Of a stretch of DNA of 64,000 bases, positions 1-10,000 are shown piece after piece; the first letter of the stretch is position 1, and every line of letters begins with the position of its first letter. The notes beneath the pieces are model-generated. The model was not told the DNA's origin. It saw only the letters and a list, made by a program, of their open reading frames with translations, and did not search any database. Origin of the DNA: Phycisphaerales bacterium. GTDB taxonomy: Bacteria; Planctomycetota; Phycisphaerae; UBA1845; UTPLA1. The stretch spans positions 5,146,001-5,210,000 of the forward strand of contig JACKHI010000001.1 in the NCBI GenBank assembly GCA_020639075.1, in the 5' to 3' direction. The translations under genes and the position numbers were made by a program.

Positions 1-258
1 GCCAGGATTCTCAATTCGCAGGCCGATCACGCGAGCTTGCAGAACAGCATCGTTGCAGTCGGGGCGGCGATCATCATGAGTCTGATCGGCGTCATAGCAT
101 TGTCGAGAAAGACGGGCAGTCAGGGGTTCATCACTGTCGAGGATTTCTTTGGCGGGTTCGTCCTCGGCTCGTTGATCGGCTACGGTGGTGCGGAGTATTT
201 TGATAGTGCCGTCGTTCAAGGATCGGGTGGTGCTGCCGCGTCGCAGCCGGCTGGATAG
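1..258 (+). CDS. C-terminal part of a small membrane protein (5' end outside window)
   Basis: The reading frame is open from the first base and ends with TAG at 256-258, so the gene begins upstream of the window. The visible 85 residues hold two hydrophobic stretches: one around SIVAVGAAIIMSLIGVIAL and one around FFGGFVLGSLIGYGG. A short polar Ala/Gly/Ser tail follows. This suggests a small integral membrane protein or the membrane tail of a larger one. A TTG at 37 could be an internal start, but the frame upstream of it has no stop and reads as ordinary coding sequence. I do not recognise the family. Confidence 0.55.
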   Translation, partial: ARILNSQADHASLQNSIVAVGAAIIMSLIGVIALSRKTGSQGFITVEDFFGGFVLGSLIGYGGAEYFDSAVVQGSGGAAASQPAG

Positions 259-950
259 TCGGCGGGCCCTGCGCCGTGTGCCGTCGACATCGCCTCGATC
301 GATGCGGCGAAATGCACGTCGGCGAAGTGATTCAAGAAGAGGTTCATCACGGACAATTGGAATGACTCGGTGCTCAAGACCGACAGATGTGTCCACCCAT
401 CGTCCCGTGGGGATTACATGAGAGTAGCCACCCGTTTTTTGCGCGGGTTTGGCGGCCGTTTTTCCGGCCCCGTCCCAGCGTGACAGGATAAGCCTGTTGC
501 GCTGATTCGCGCCGTACCTACGGCACGGCAATGGTGATAACCAATTAGCAATCCCAGCCTTGAATGGCTGGGCTATTCTCAGCGCGTCCCTATCGGGACG
601 CGGTACTCGCGCTACCGCGGATGCTAATAGAATTTCACGATATTCCGTGATGCCCCCCAAGATGCCAGCGGTCGGCTCTGCTCTATTCGGTTGCCGAAGG
701 AATCCTCATCGCATTCGGCTTTGAGCCGCAGCTGCAGAGTTCGGTTCGATCTCCGTATTTCGTGCGGGATAACCCGGGCCGCCCCGAAATGGCGAGCCAC
801 TTTCATTATCAATTTTGTTTGCGTTAAAATGCGCTTTGCGACTGCGGCTCGGGGTAGCCGGTATCCGGTCGGCCACTTGGCGGCGAATCCGGCTCCGAGT
901 TGCGGTCATCCAATTTCGCACGGGCTTGTTCACGCCAAGGACGACGAACC
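259..950. other. Intergenic region with palindromic repeat, no gene seen
   Basis: About 690 bases between the partial membrane protein and the TSP3 protein. Short open frames on both strands are arginine-rich and lack ribosome binding sites, so I see no gene. The middle holds the palindromic pair listed separately. The end holds the AAGGA ribosome binding site for the gene at 951. Confidence 0.5.
553..601. repeat. Pair of short palindromes (intergenic repeat unit)
   Basis: Two perfect hairpins lie side by side: CCCAGCC-ttgaat-GGCTGGG at 553-572 and GCGTCCC-tatc-GGGACGC at 584-601. This architecture resembles the dispersed palindromic units seen again at 58.4-60.8 kb, with different stem sequences. 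No poly-T tract follows either hairpin, so a terminator role is not supported. Confidence 0.5.
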
Positions 951-2279
951 ATGATGCACTTCGACGCTCGAAAATCGGGTCGATCTCTTCCGCGCACTGG
1001 GTTACTGACCGCGGCCGTGGCGCTGGGCGCGGCGGCGTTTGCCAACGCACCCGTACAGGCGCAGGTCGCGTGTTGCTTTGACGACGGAAGCTGCATGGAA
1101 ATCAACGACACCGACTGCATGGACCAGGGCGGCGCTCCGGGCGTGATGGGCTCGACCTGCGCGATGAGCGTTTGCTGCACGTCGATGGCCTTCGGTACGC
1201 TCGACATCTCGGACCCGATCTTCAATCGCGTTGCCGGATCCGGCGTGAACCTGAACTGCAACCTGGGCCTATCGCTTTCCGGGATTGGGACGGCGGTTCG
1301 TTACGAGGCCATTCCGATACACTCGCCGGCTGGCGGCGTGCTTTCGGCGGAAATTCAGACGGAAGGCACGACGATCGGCGACACGACAATGGCACTCTAC
1401 TGCGATCCGTTCGATCCGAGCGCCCCGACGATGCACATCGTCAGTTTCGATGATGACGATGGACCAGGCGTGCTAAGTGCGTTCTATCCCGTCGATGCCA
1501 TCGCGCTGAATGCGGACACGCGGTACTGGTTGGTGGTCTCGACTTACGGCAATGGCGTGTTCGGCGACTTTGCGCTATGCCTCGGAGGCGGGTATTCGGT
1601 GATCGGGGATGCGGACCACGACGGCATTCTCGATGACGTCGATCTCTGTTTCGGTGATCAATCGTCCGGCGATGCCGATGGCGACGGCGTTTGCGACGAC
1701 GTCGACCAATGCGATAGCGATGCGAACAAGAGCGATCCGGGTGTGTGCGGTTGCGGTGTTTCGGACGCCGACAGTGACGGCGATTCGGTCCCCGATTGTA
1801 TTGACGGCTGCCCGAATGACCCGAACAAGCTCGAACCCGGCGCGTGCGGATGCGGGGCACCAGACGACGACAGCGACGGCGATGGTGTGGCCAACTGCGT
1901 TGACGGTTGTCCCGATGATGCCGGCAAACTCGAGCCGGGCCTCTGCGGCTGTGGACAACCCGACCAGGATTCAGACGGCGACGGATGGCTCGACTGCTTC
2001 GACAACTGCCCGTTCAACGCCAACTCGGGCCAGGCGGACGAGGACGGCGACGGAATCGGCGATGTGTGCGACAACTGCGCAAGCACCGCCAATGCTGATC
2101 AGGCCGATTCGGACAGCGATGGCATCGGTGATGCGTGTGCATCGCCGCCGGCCGGTTCGTCCGCGCCCTGCGGGTCAGGCATGCCGATGCTGCTGCTCGC
2201 AGGTGCGGCCTCTTTTGCCGGCCTGCGCCGCCGACGCATGACACTCATGGTCGGCCCCGATTCCACGATCGCCCCATAG
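951..2279 (+). CDS. Exported TSP3-repeat protein with C-terminal membrane anchor
   Basis: A 442-residue exported protein. The ATG at 951 is chosen because AAGGA lies nine bases upstream and a Sec signal peptide follows (hydrophobic LLTAAVALGAAAFANA, then VQAQ). A cysteine-rich segment (CCFDDGSCMEI, later SVCC) opens the mature protein. A beta-sandwich-like region of about 150 residues comes next. From about residue 220 to 400 there are acidic calcium-binding repeats of TSP3 type (DxDxDGxxDxxDxC), several joined by a CGCG-containing linker. The C-terminus has CGSG, a hydrophobic stretch (MPMLLLAGAASFAGL) and RRRR, an arrangement like MYXO-CTERM or PEP-CTERM sorting tails. There is no dockerin. 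The role is probably calcium-dependent surface structure or adhesion (inference). Confidence 0.75.
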   Translation: MMHFDARKSGRSLPRTGLLTAAVALGAAAFANAPVQAQVACCFDDGSCMEINDTDCMDQGGAPGVMGSTCAMSVCCTSMAFGTLDISDPIFNRVAGSGVNLNCNLGLSLSGIGTAVRYEAIPIHSPAGGVLSAEIQTEGTTIGDTTMALYCDPFDPSAPTMHIVSFDDDDGPGVLSAFYPVDAIALNADTRYWLVVSTYGNGVFGDFALCLGGGYSVIGDADHDGILDDVDLCFGDQSSGDADGDGVCDDVDQCDSDANKSDPGVCGCGVSDADSDGDSVPDCIDGCPNDPNKLEPGACGCGAPDDDSDGDGVANCVDGCPDDAGKLEPGLCGCGQPDQDSDGDGWLDCFDNCPFNANSGQADEDGDGIGDVCDNCASTANADQADSDSDGIGDACASPPAGSSAPCGSGMPMLLLAGAASFAGLRRRRMTLMVGPDSTIAP

Positions 2280-2321
2280 TGAAGCCCCTGATTCGTAACA
2301 GCTTTTTCAGTCGCGTTGCGC

Positions 2322-5300
2322 CTAGGGTTCGAGGACCCTCTCCACGAACGGCTGGATGTCGTCGCCGTTTACGAGCGTATCCAGGTTGTTGTCCGCGGCG
2401 CAGCGCTCGTCGGGCGTGCCGAAGTTCGGATCGAGCAGGACCTGTACGAACAGCATGACGTCGTCCTGATCCACGCCATGATCGCCATCCATGTCGCCGG
2501 GCCTTCGATTCGGGCACACGTCGCAGCCGTCGGGAACGCTGTCGTTGTCTGTGTCGACGGTGTCGTCGAAGCCCGGGCAGACATCGCAGCCATCGGGCAC
2601 GCCGTCCGAATCCGCGTCGGCGTTGTCGTCGAAGCCGGGGCAGATGTCGGCTGAGTTGCAGACGCCGTCGCCGTCGTCGTCGCCGTCACCCGAGCAGGCG
2701 GCCACTTCATCGGCGCCGAGGTCGACCGTCCCGCCGATGATGCGGGCGTCGCCATCAATGTCTGTGGTCAGTCCGGCGTTGGTCGCTTCGGTGTTGCTGC
2801 CTTGGTCGATGGCGACGCTGTCCGCCGCGAGGTGATAGTCGCCGTCTGTGGTGGGGGCGTTTGTCGCGTCGATCGGGTTGACGAATACCGGATCCGTGTC
2901 GCTGAAGAATTGATTGCCGCCGTTGTCATTGATCGTGCCCGCGCCAGTGATGCCGGCTACGCCGCCCTCGATACCGGTGTAGCTCACATCCAATGTGCCG
3001 TCACAATCAACCTGTGATTCTGTCGCGACCGCATTGCCCCAGATGAGGCTATTGATGACGGTGCTGTGCCCGGTAGCGCTCGTGTAAATGCCGGCGCCTG
3101 TGCCTCCATGATTGCCGGCCAGCGTGCTGTTGACCAGGGTGAGCGTACCCTTGTTGGTGATGCCGTTGGGACCCAGATTGCCGGAAATGATCGTGTTTGT
3201 GATGGTGGCCTCGCCTAAGGAAGAGGTGATTGAGATGGCACTCCCGTTGTATTGAGACTGGTTGCCGGTGAAAATGGAGTTGCGAACAGTCAGTTGTCCG
3301 CTGCCAAGATAGATCGCACCACCCTCGCCGGAATTAGCGGCCTTGTTCCCCGTCATGACGACGGTGTCCAGCGTTGCTGTGGCGCCGCCGCCGGTCATCA
3401 GGATCGCACCTCCGTCGTTAATGCCGTTGTTGTCCATCAGTATGCAATTGTTCAAGGTGAGTTGGGCGGAGACCACCAGCACGGCCGCGCCGCCGCGATT
3501 ACTGGTCACGGACGTATCGAGAAGGCCGTTGCGCAGCGTCGTGTCGCGAACGGTCAGGCTTCCCGGGGAGGGCGCCTCGCCCACACGGAAGATACGGAAG
3601 AAGGGTGCATTGGTGTCTCGCTCGATGATGTGATTCTGACCTTCGATCACGATCGGGCTGATCACGTTGGGCAATCCGTTCGGGCCCTGGTTGAAATCGG
3701 TGTTGTCCGCCGCGGTCAGGATGATGTCCGCGTCGAGGTAAATCGTGTTCACGTCAGGCTGCCCGTTCGCGCAATGGATGGCGTCGATCAGTTCCTGCAC
3801 CGTGTTCACATGGACCGGGAAACCCGAACAATCCGAGTCGCATCCGTTTGGCACACCGTCGTCATCGATGTCCGCGTTATCGTCGAAGCCTGGGCAGAGG
3901 TCGCAGCCGTCGGCCACGCCATCGTTGTCGGCGTCCATGCTGTCGTCGAATCCTGGACATAAATCGCAGCCGTCCGGAACACCGTCGCCGTCATCGTCAC
4001 CGTCGATCAGACATGAGTTCTCATCCGCGCCCAAATCCACCGCCATGCCGACGATGCGAATATCCCCCTCAAAGTCAGTGGTCAGGCCGGCATTGGTTGC
4101 CAACGCGTTGCTGCCCTCGTCAATGGCCACACTGTCGGGCGCAAGGTGATAGTTACCCTCGGTAGTCGGCGCGCTGGCAGGATCGACTGGATCGAAAAAG
4201 ACCGAGTCGCTGCCACTGAAATTCAGATTGCCGCCGTTGTCATTGATCGTGCCCGCACCGGTAATGCCGGCCACGCCACCCTCGATGCCGTTGTAGCTCA
4301 CGTCCATTGTGCCGTCACAAGAAATCTGCGATTCCGTCGCGACCGCATTGCCCCAGATGAGGCTGTTGATCACGGTACTGTTCCCGCTGGCACTCGTGTA
4401 AATGCCGGCACCTTCGCCCCCGTGATTGCCGGCCAGCGTGCAGTTGACCAAAGTGAGCGTACCCTTATTGGTGATGCCGTTGGGACCATTGTTGCCCGAG
4501 ATGATCGTATTTGTGATGGTGGCCTGGCCCGAGGCAGAGACTATCGTGATAGCACTCCCATTGCTTTGCGCCATGTTCCCGGCGCAAATGGAGTTGCGAA
4601 CGGTCAGCAGTCCATTACCAAGGTAGATCGCGCCGCCCTCGCGGGCCCTGTTCCCGTTCATGACGACCGTGTCAAGCGTTGTAACGGCGTTCGTACCACT
4701 CAACAGGATCGCGCCTCCGTTGCCATTGCCGTTGTTGTCCATCAGGATGCAATTGTTCAAGTTGAGTTGGGCGGAGACCACCAGCACGGCGGCGCCGCCG
4801 CGATTACTGGTCACGGACGTATCGAGAAGGCCGTTGCGCAACGTCGTGTCATGAATGGTTAGGCTTCCCGGGGTTGGCATGTCGCCCACCCGGAAGATGC
4901 GGAAGGGCGGTGCGTTGCTGTCTCGCTCGATGAAGTGATTCTGGCCTTCGATCACGATCGGGCTGATCACGCTGGGCAGCCCGTTGGCGCCGTGATCGTC
5001 GTCGGTGTTGTCAACCGCTGTGAGGGTGATGTCCGCGTCGAGGTAGATCGTGGTGGTGTTCGGATGTCTGTTGGCGCAGTTGATGGCGTCGATTAGTTCC
5101 TGCGCCGTGCTGACGTGGTCCGGGAGACAGGGAACACTGACGGTAACACTGTTCGCGTCATACTGGATAACCCACTGTTGACCATCAGGGAAATTGACTG
5201 TATCGAACTCGCCGGAGATCGAGCCGGCGGAGAGGATCTCAAACGCATCGCCCATCGAGGCCGTGAAGTTATTGATGTACGAAAGGTCGAGCGTGCCGCC

Positions 5301-6755
5301 GAGCACGACGTCGCCGGTGGCGTAGAGCAGGTCGTGCTGAGTTCCGATTGCCGCGCCGCCGAGTTCGATGTCCAGACTTGAGCCGGCGTCGAAGATCGCG
5401 TGCTCCACCGTGAGCACGCCGGCCGACGCGCCAGGCTTGACCGAAGCGCCGGTCATGACGTGCGTCGTGCCGCGAACGTGGCCCGTGCCGCCGATCGAGC
5501 CTTCTTCGACGTCGATTCCGCCGGTGTTGTGGTAGTCGCCGTTGAGCGTCAGCGTGCCGTCGCCGACTTTTCGGATCGTGCCCGGTCCGGCGGCAGCGTC
5601 TTCGGACGTTCCAACCAAAGTCGAGGAGACGCCATCGCCGCCGACCTCGCCGATCACGAGCGCCGGTTCAGTACCATCGCTGAGCCGAATGACGCCGGAG
5701 CTGTCGGTGATGATCTGTCCGCAGGTCACCTTGCCGCCGCTGATATTCAATATGTGGCCATTGTTGATGCGGAGCACGCCGCCGTTGAAGCCGGGCGCGT
5801 TCAGACTGATGCTGCCGCCGTTGAGCACATTCACGTCGCCGCCGTCGAGAATGAGCGCGCCCGATGAGGTCGGCTCGTTCAACGTCATGCCGCCGCCAAC
5901 ATTGACGGCGCCGCCGTTCACGGTCAGCGAGCGCACTTGGGATACGCCGCCGTTCAATGACTGCGTGCCCGTGCCGGTTTTGACCAGATTCGGCCCAGGA
6001 CCGCTTATCGCGGTAATTGAACCGTTGTAAGTGCTGTTGGCGTTCGTGCCGCCAAATGTCAGCGTTCCCGATGCGATGCTGATCGATCCGGATCCGCTCA
6101 GCACGCCGACGCTGCCGGCGCCTCCGCCGAGGACCAAGCCGAGCGCGGTGTTGACCTGCACGTTCGCGTTCTGAAGCGTGCCGCTGTTCCCCAGAATGAC
6201 CTGGCCGCCGCTGTTGATCTTGAACGTCCCGGCATACGAGCATGCCGTGTTGAACCGCACCGTGCCGGAGTTAAGCGTCACGTCTCCCGAGCCGGAGAGC
6301 GGACCGTTGAAAATCATGTCGCCGCTGTCTTTGTTCCAGGTCCCCGCCGCCGACTGCTGAAGCGTCAGGTCGGAGTCGAACGTGGTCGCCAGCCCGGACG
6401 TGGAAAGGCTGATGTCGCCGAACACCTGAATCTCGCCTTCAAAGAAGCGATAGGCATGATTCTGGTTCGTGGTGCTCACCGTGATGCTGCCGACCTTTCG
6501 CAGGTCGCCGTTCAGATCGACGTTGAATCGATCGGCGGAGTCGTTGAACAGCACATAGTGATTGGCGGCGTTCGGCACGTTGCCCGAACCGGGGGTTTGC
6601 GACCAATTGCTCTCATTCGCCCAGTTGTTGTTGTGGTCGCCTTGCCAGGTGAAATTGATCTGCGCCGAGGCGGACGCCGCCGTGAACATTGCAGTCATTA
6701 CACCCATGTACGCAACAAGCAGACGCTCCCGGCTGGGAACAAACGAACCCGTCAT
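2322..6755 (-). CDS. Giant exported beta-helix protein with duplicated choice-of-anchor Q modules and dockerin-like C-terminus
   Basis: 1477 residues. The start is supported by AGGAGG six to seven bases before the ATG and by a signal peptide ending near SASAQ. Residues about 32-535 are beta-strand repeats of the autotransporter-associated type (GDGTLTLNGDYHNTGGI is diagnostic). Residues about 540-910 and 970-1350 are two copies of a parallel beta-helix ending in the choice-of-anchor Q signature (LTTDFEGDIRIVGM, then DLGADE). TSP3 calcium repeats follow each helix. Residues about 1419-1477 form two EF-hand-like loops (DMDGDHGVDQDD and DNNLDTLVNGDD), a dockerin-type ending. Domain content implies a surface or secreted structural or adhesive protein. 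No catalytic motif is seen. The two helix copies are very similar at DNA level. Confidence 0.85.
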   Translation of the reverse strand: MTGSFVPSRERLLVAYMGVMTAMFTAASASAQINFTWQGDHNNNWANESNWSQTPGSGNVPNAANHYVLFNDSADRFNVDLNGDLRKVGSITVSTTNQNHAYRFFEGEIQVFGDISLSTSGLATTFDSDLTLQQSAAGTWNKDSGDMIFNGPLSGSGDVTLNSGTVRFNTACSYAGTFKINSGGQVILGNSGTLQNANVQVNTALGLVLGGGAGSVGVLSGSGSISIASGTLTFGGTNANSTYNGSITAISGPGPNLVKTGTGTQSLNGGVSQVRSLTVNGGAVNVGGGMTLNEPTSSGALILDGGDVNVLNGGSISLNAPGFNGGVLRINNGHILNISGGKVTCGQIITDSSGVIRLSDGTEPALVIGEVGGDGVSSTLVGTSEDAAAGPGTIRKVGDGTLTLNGDYHNTGGIDVEEGSIGGTGHVRGTTHVMTGASVKPGASAGVLTVEHAIFDAGSSLDIELGGAAIGTQHDLLYATGDVVLGGTLDLSYINNFTASMGDAFEILSAGSISGEFDTVNFPDGQQWVIQYDANSVTVSVPCLPDHVSTAQELIDAINCANRHPNTTTIYLDADITLTAVDNTDDDHGANGLPSVISPIVIEGQNHFIERDSNAPPFRIFRVGDMPTPGSLTIHDTTLRNGLLDTSVTSNRGGAAVLVVSAQLNLNNCILMDNNGNGNGGAILLSGTNAVTTLDTVVMNGNRAREGGAIYLGNGLLTVRNSICAGNMAQSNGSAITIVSASGQATITNTIISGNNGPNGITNKGTLTLVNCTLAGNHGGEGAGIYTSASGNSTVINSLIWGNAVATESQISCDGTMDVSYNGIEGGVAGITGAGTINDNGGNLNFSGSDSVFFDPVDPASAPTTEGNYHLAPDSVAIDEGSNALATNAGLTTDFEGDIRIVGMAVDLGADENSCLIDGDDDGDGVPDGCDLCPGFDDSMDADNDGVADGCDLCPGFDDNADIDDDGVPNGCDSDCSGFPVHVNTVQELIDAIHCANGQPDVNTIYLDADIILTAADNTDFNQGPNGLPNVISPIVIEGQNHIIERDTNAPFFRIFRVGEAPSPGSLTVRDTTLRNGLLDTSVTSNRGGAAVLVVSAQLTLNNCILMDNNGINDGGAILMTGGGATATLDTVVMTGNKAANSGEGGAIYLGSGQLTVRNSIFTGNQSQYNGSAISITSSLGEATITNTIISGNLGPNGITNKGTLTLVNSTLAGNHGGTGAGIYTSATGHSTVINSLIWGNAVATESQVDCDGTLDVSYTGIEGGVAGITGAGTINDNGGNQFFSDTDPVFVNPIDATNAPTTDGDYHLAADSVAIDQGSNTEATNAGLTTDIDGDARIIGGTVDLGADEVAACSGDGDDDGDGVCNSADICPGFDDNADADSDGVPDGCDVCPGFDDTVDTDNDSVPDGCDVCPNRRPGDMDGDHGVDQDDVMLFVQVLLDPNFGTPDERCAADNNLDTLVNGDDIQPFVERVLEP

Positions 6756-7055
6756 GATATCCTCCTAAAATCCCGTCAGGATGCGACCACACGCCATGGC
6801 ATCCTTCACTCCAACAGACGCCATTTGCACGCACGATGCGCAATTCAATTTATGAAATTCTCACGTCCCCAATTCGATGGAGTGATAACTGCGGAACCCG
6901 TGACTCTGCAGTTGGCAAAATGAAATACGCATCGCACTGGACGCTCGTCGCGCCCGGTGCGATGTAGTTTGAACGGCCGACGATTCGGCACACTTTCCAG
7001 TGACGTCACTCTGCCCCGAGTGCGCGGCAGCCTGCCAGCGCGCCGGGGCGGCGCG

Positions 7056-10000
7056 TCAGGGGGCCATCAAGAGCTCCACAAACCCCTGCACGTCGTCGCC
7101 ATCGGCCGATCCATCGGTGTTGACATCGGCGGCACAAATCTGGTCCGCCGTCGCGCTGTCCGGATCAAGCAGCACGTCCGCGAAGGCCGCGACATCGGTC
7201 GTATCGACGAAGCCGTCCGTGTTTACGTCGCCAATCGCGCCGCCGGGACAGGCGGTATCGCATGCATCGGGAATGCCGTTGTTGTTTGCATCGACGTTGT
7301 CGTCGCCGCCGGGACAAACGTCGCAGCCGTCGGGCACGCCATCGTTGTCGGCGTCGAGCGCGTCGTCCGATCCCGGACAGACGTCCAGCGCATCGCCGAT
7401 GCCGTCGTCGTCAGTGTCGGTGAATCCGGTGAATTCAACCGCGCCGATGTCGAGGTAATTCACGTCGCCAAGTCCGGTGTTCGCCGTGCCGAGGTCGTCG
7501 AGCAGTCTTGTCTCGCCCAGGGCGTCGACCGCGCCGCCACCGTAGAAATCGAATGCGACATAGCTCGCTGCATCGATGGCCGGCGATCCCTCGACCAGAT
7601 AGATCGAGTCGCTCAGCACCGGATCGACGTTGATGCTGTTGCCCGTCGCGCCGGCATACATGCAATACTCAGCGAAGATCGAACCGACCACGGGCCCCTT
7701 GACGATCGTGTTGGCCATCGCAAGATCGCCGGCCGGTTCGGCGAGCACGCCATTGGTTGCGTTGACCGTGCAGTTGATCATGATGCCAAGAGCGAAGGGC
7801 AACACGCGCACCTGCGGGCCGGTCGATTGGGCCATGACGCATTGCCGAAGCAACGTGTCTCTTGCAACGATCACGCCAGCATCAGCGTCGTTGCCAATAA
7901 ACCCGCAACGATCCAACAACGTTCCGTCGCCGCCCGCGACGACGGCGGTTCCGCTGCATTGGCTGAACCAAACTTCATGAAGCGTCGGCGCATCGCTCTG
8001 CCCGATGGCGACACCCACGTAATCCGTGACGCCGATGATGTTCATCTTCTCAATCACCGATTCGTTCACATCGCCTTGTCCATCGATGATAAACACCGGT
8101 CCCGGTCCGCCGCAGTCAATCGTCGTATCCTGATAGCCCTGCCCCGAAATCGTCAGGTTCACGCCCGGCGGAATCATGATGAGGCTCTCATGGAAAGTGC
8201 ATGCGCCGAGTTCAATTGCGTCGCCATCCACGGCCGCATCGACTGCCGCCTGAATCGTGGCATACACCGTGTTCTGCGTCAGGTTGCGGACGTTCGGTGT
8301 GTTGGGGCAGTTGTCGCATGCGTCCGGAACGCCGTCATTGTCGGTGTCGACGTCGTTGTCGCCGGCGGGGCAGACATCCACGGAATTGCAGACGCCGTCG
8401 CCGTCGTCATCGCCGTCCAACGAGCACCTGGCTTCATCCGCGCCCATGTCAACGGTCATCCCGATGATGCGGTTGTCGCCCTCGAAGTCCGTGGTCAGGC
8501 CGGCGTTGGCGGCTTCGGTGTTGCCGCCCGCATCGATGGCCAAACTGTTGGGCGCCAGGTGGTAGTCACCCGTCGTCGTCGGCGCGCTCGCGGGATCGAC
8601 CGGATTGACAAAGATCGAGTCACTGCTGCTGAAATTCAGATTGCCGCCGTTGTCATTGATTGTGCCCGCGCCGGTGATACCAGCCACGCCGCCTTCGATG
8701 CCTGAATAGCTCACGTCCAACGTGCCGTCGCAATAAACCTGTGATTCCGTCGAGACCGCATTGCCCCAGATGACACTGTTGATCACGACGCTGTGCCCGT
8801 CAGCGCCGGTGTAAACGGCGGCGCCTTCGCCCCCATGATTGCCGGCCACTGTGCTGTTAACCAAGGTGAGCGTACCCATCATGCTGATGCCATTGGGGCC
8901 CCTGTTGCCGGAGATGATCGTATTTGTGACGACGGTCTGGGAGTCGGCACGCTCCATCGCGATGACGCCGCCGTAGTGCTGCTTATTCCCGACGATGATC
9001 GAATTTCGTACCGTCAGCGCGCCGCCCCGCAATGCACTGATTGCGCTGCCGATCCCTCCGGCGGAAGCGTCGTTGCCGTACATCGTCACCGTATCGAGCG
9101 TGGCTGTGGGCGAGAGTCCCAGGAGATAGATCGCACTGTCCTGGTTGTCCGCAATCACGCTGTTGGTGATCGTCACTTTCCCGTTTGCGACCATCACGGC
9201 GCCGCCGCGACGATCGGATGATGGCGCTGTCGGGTCGGAAGAACCATTACGAAGCGTGATCTCATTCAATGTGAGATCGCCTCCAACTCGGATGTGGAAC
9301 AGGCGGAACGGATCGACGGGATCGGCACCGCGTTCGATGGCGCGCCCCTGGCCTTCGATGATGATCGGCGTCACGACGGTCGGCAGACCGTTAGCGCCCT
9401 GGTCGACGTGATCGACCGCCGTCAACGTGATGTCGGCGTCGAGGTAGATCGTATTGGCGTCAGGCTGGTTATTGGCGCAGTTGATGGCGTCGATCAGTTC
9501 CTGCGCTGTGCTTACGTGGGCCGGGAAGCCCGAGCAATCCGCATCGCAGGCGTCCGGCACGCCGTCGTTGTCGATATCATTGCCGCCCTGGAATTCGAAG
9601 GCGCCGATGTCCAGATAATCCGCCGCGCCGACACCGCTGTTCGTGACGCAGACGTCGTCAACCAGCCGCACGTCGCCGCCAAGGTCGTTCGCGCCGCCGC
9701 CAGCCGCCACATAGGCGTCATAGTCCGCCGCGTCGATGCCGAGCGAGGATTCCGCCAGCGAATAGTCGCCATTCGCCGCATCCACAAACGTCGGAACGCC
9801 GCTGGTGTTCGTGCCGGTTCCTCCGGGCAGGAGTGAGTATTGCGCAGTCGCGCCGAAGTTAAAGACGCCAACCGGGTTGGAGCTGTCGAACACGCAGCCG
9901 ATCGCGACGCCTTGCGAGCCAATCATGGCGTAATCGTCCGCGTTGTCGGCGAACGTGCAATTGACCACTTTTTGGGTATTGGCGTTGGCAATATGATGGC

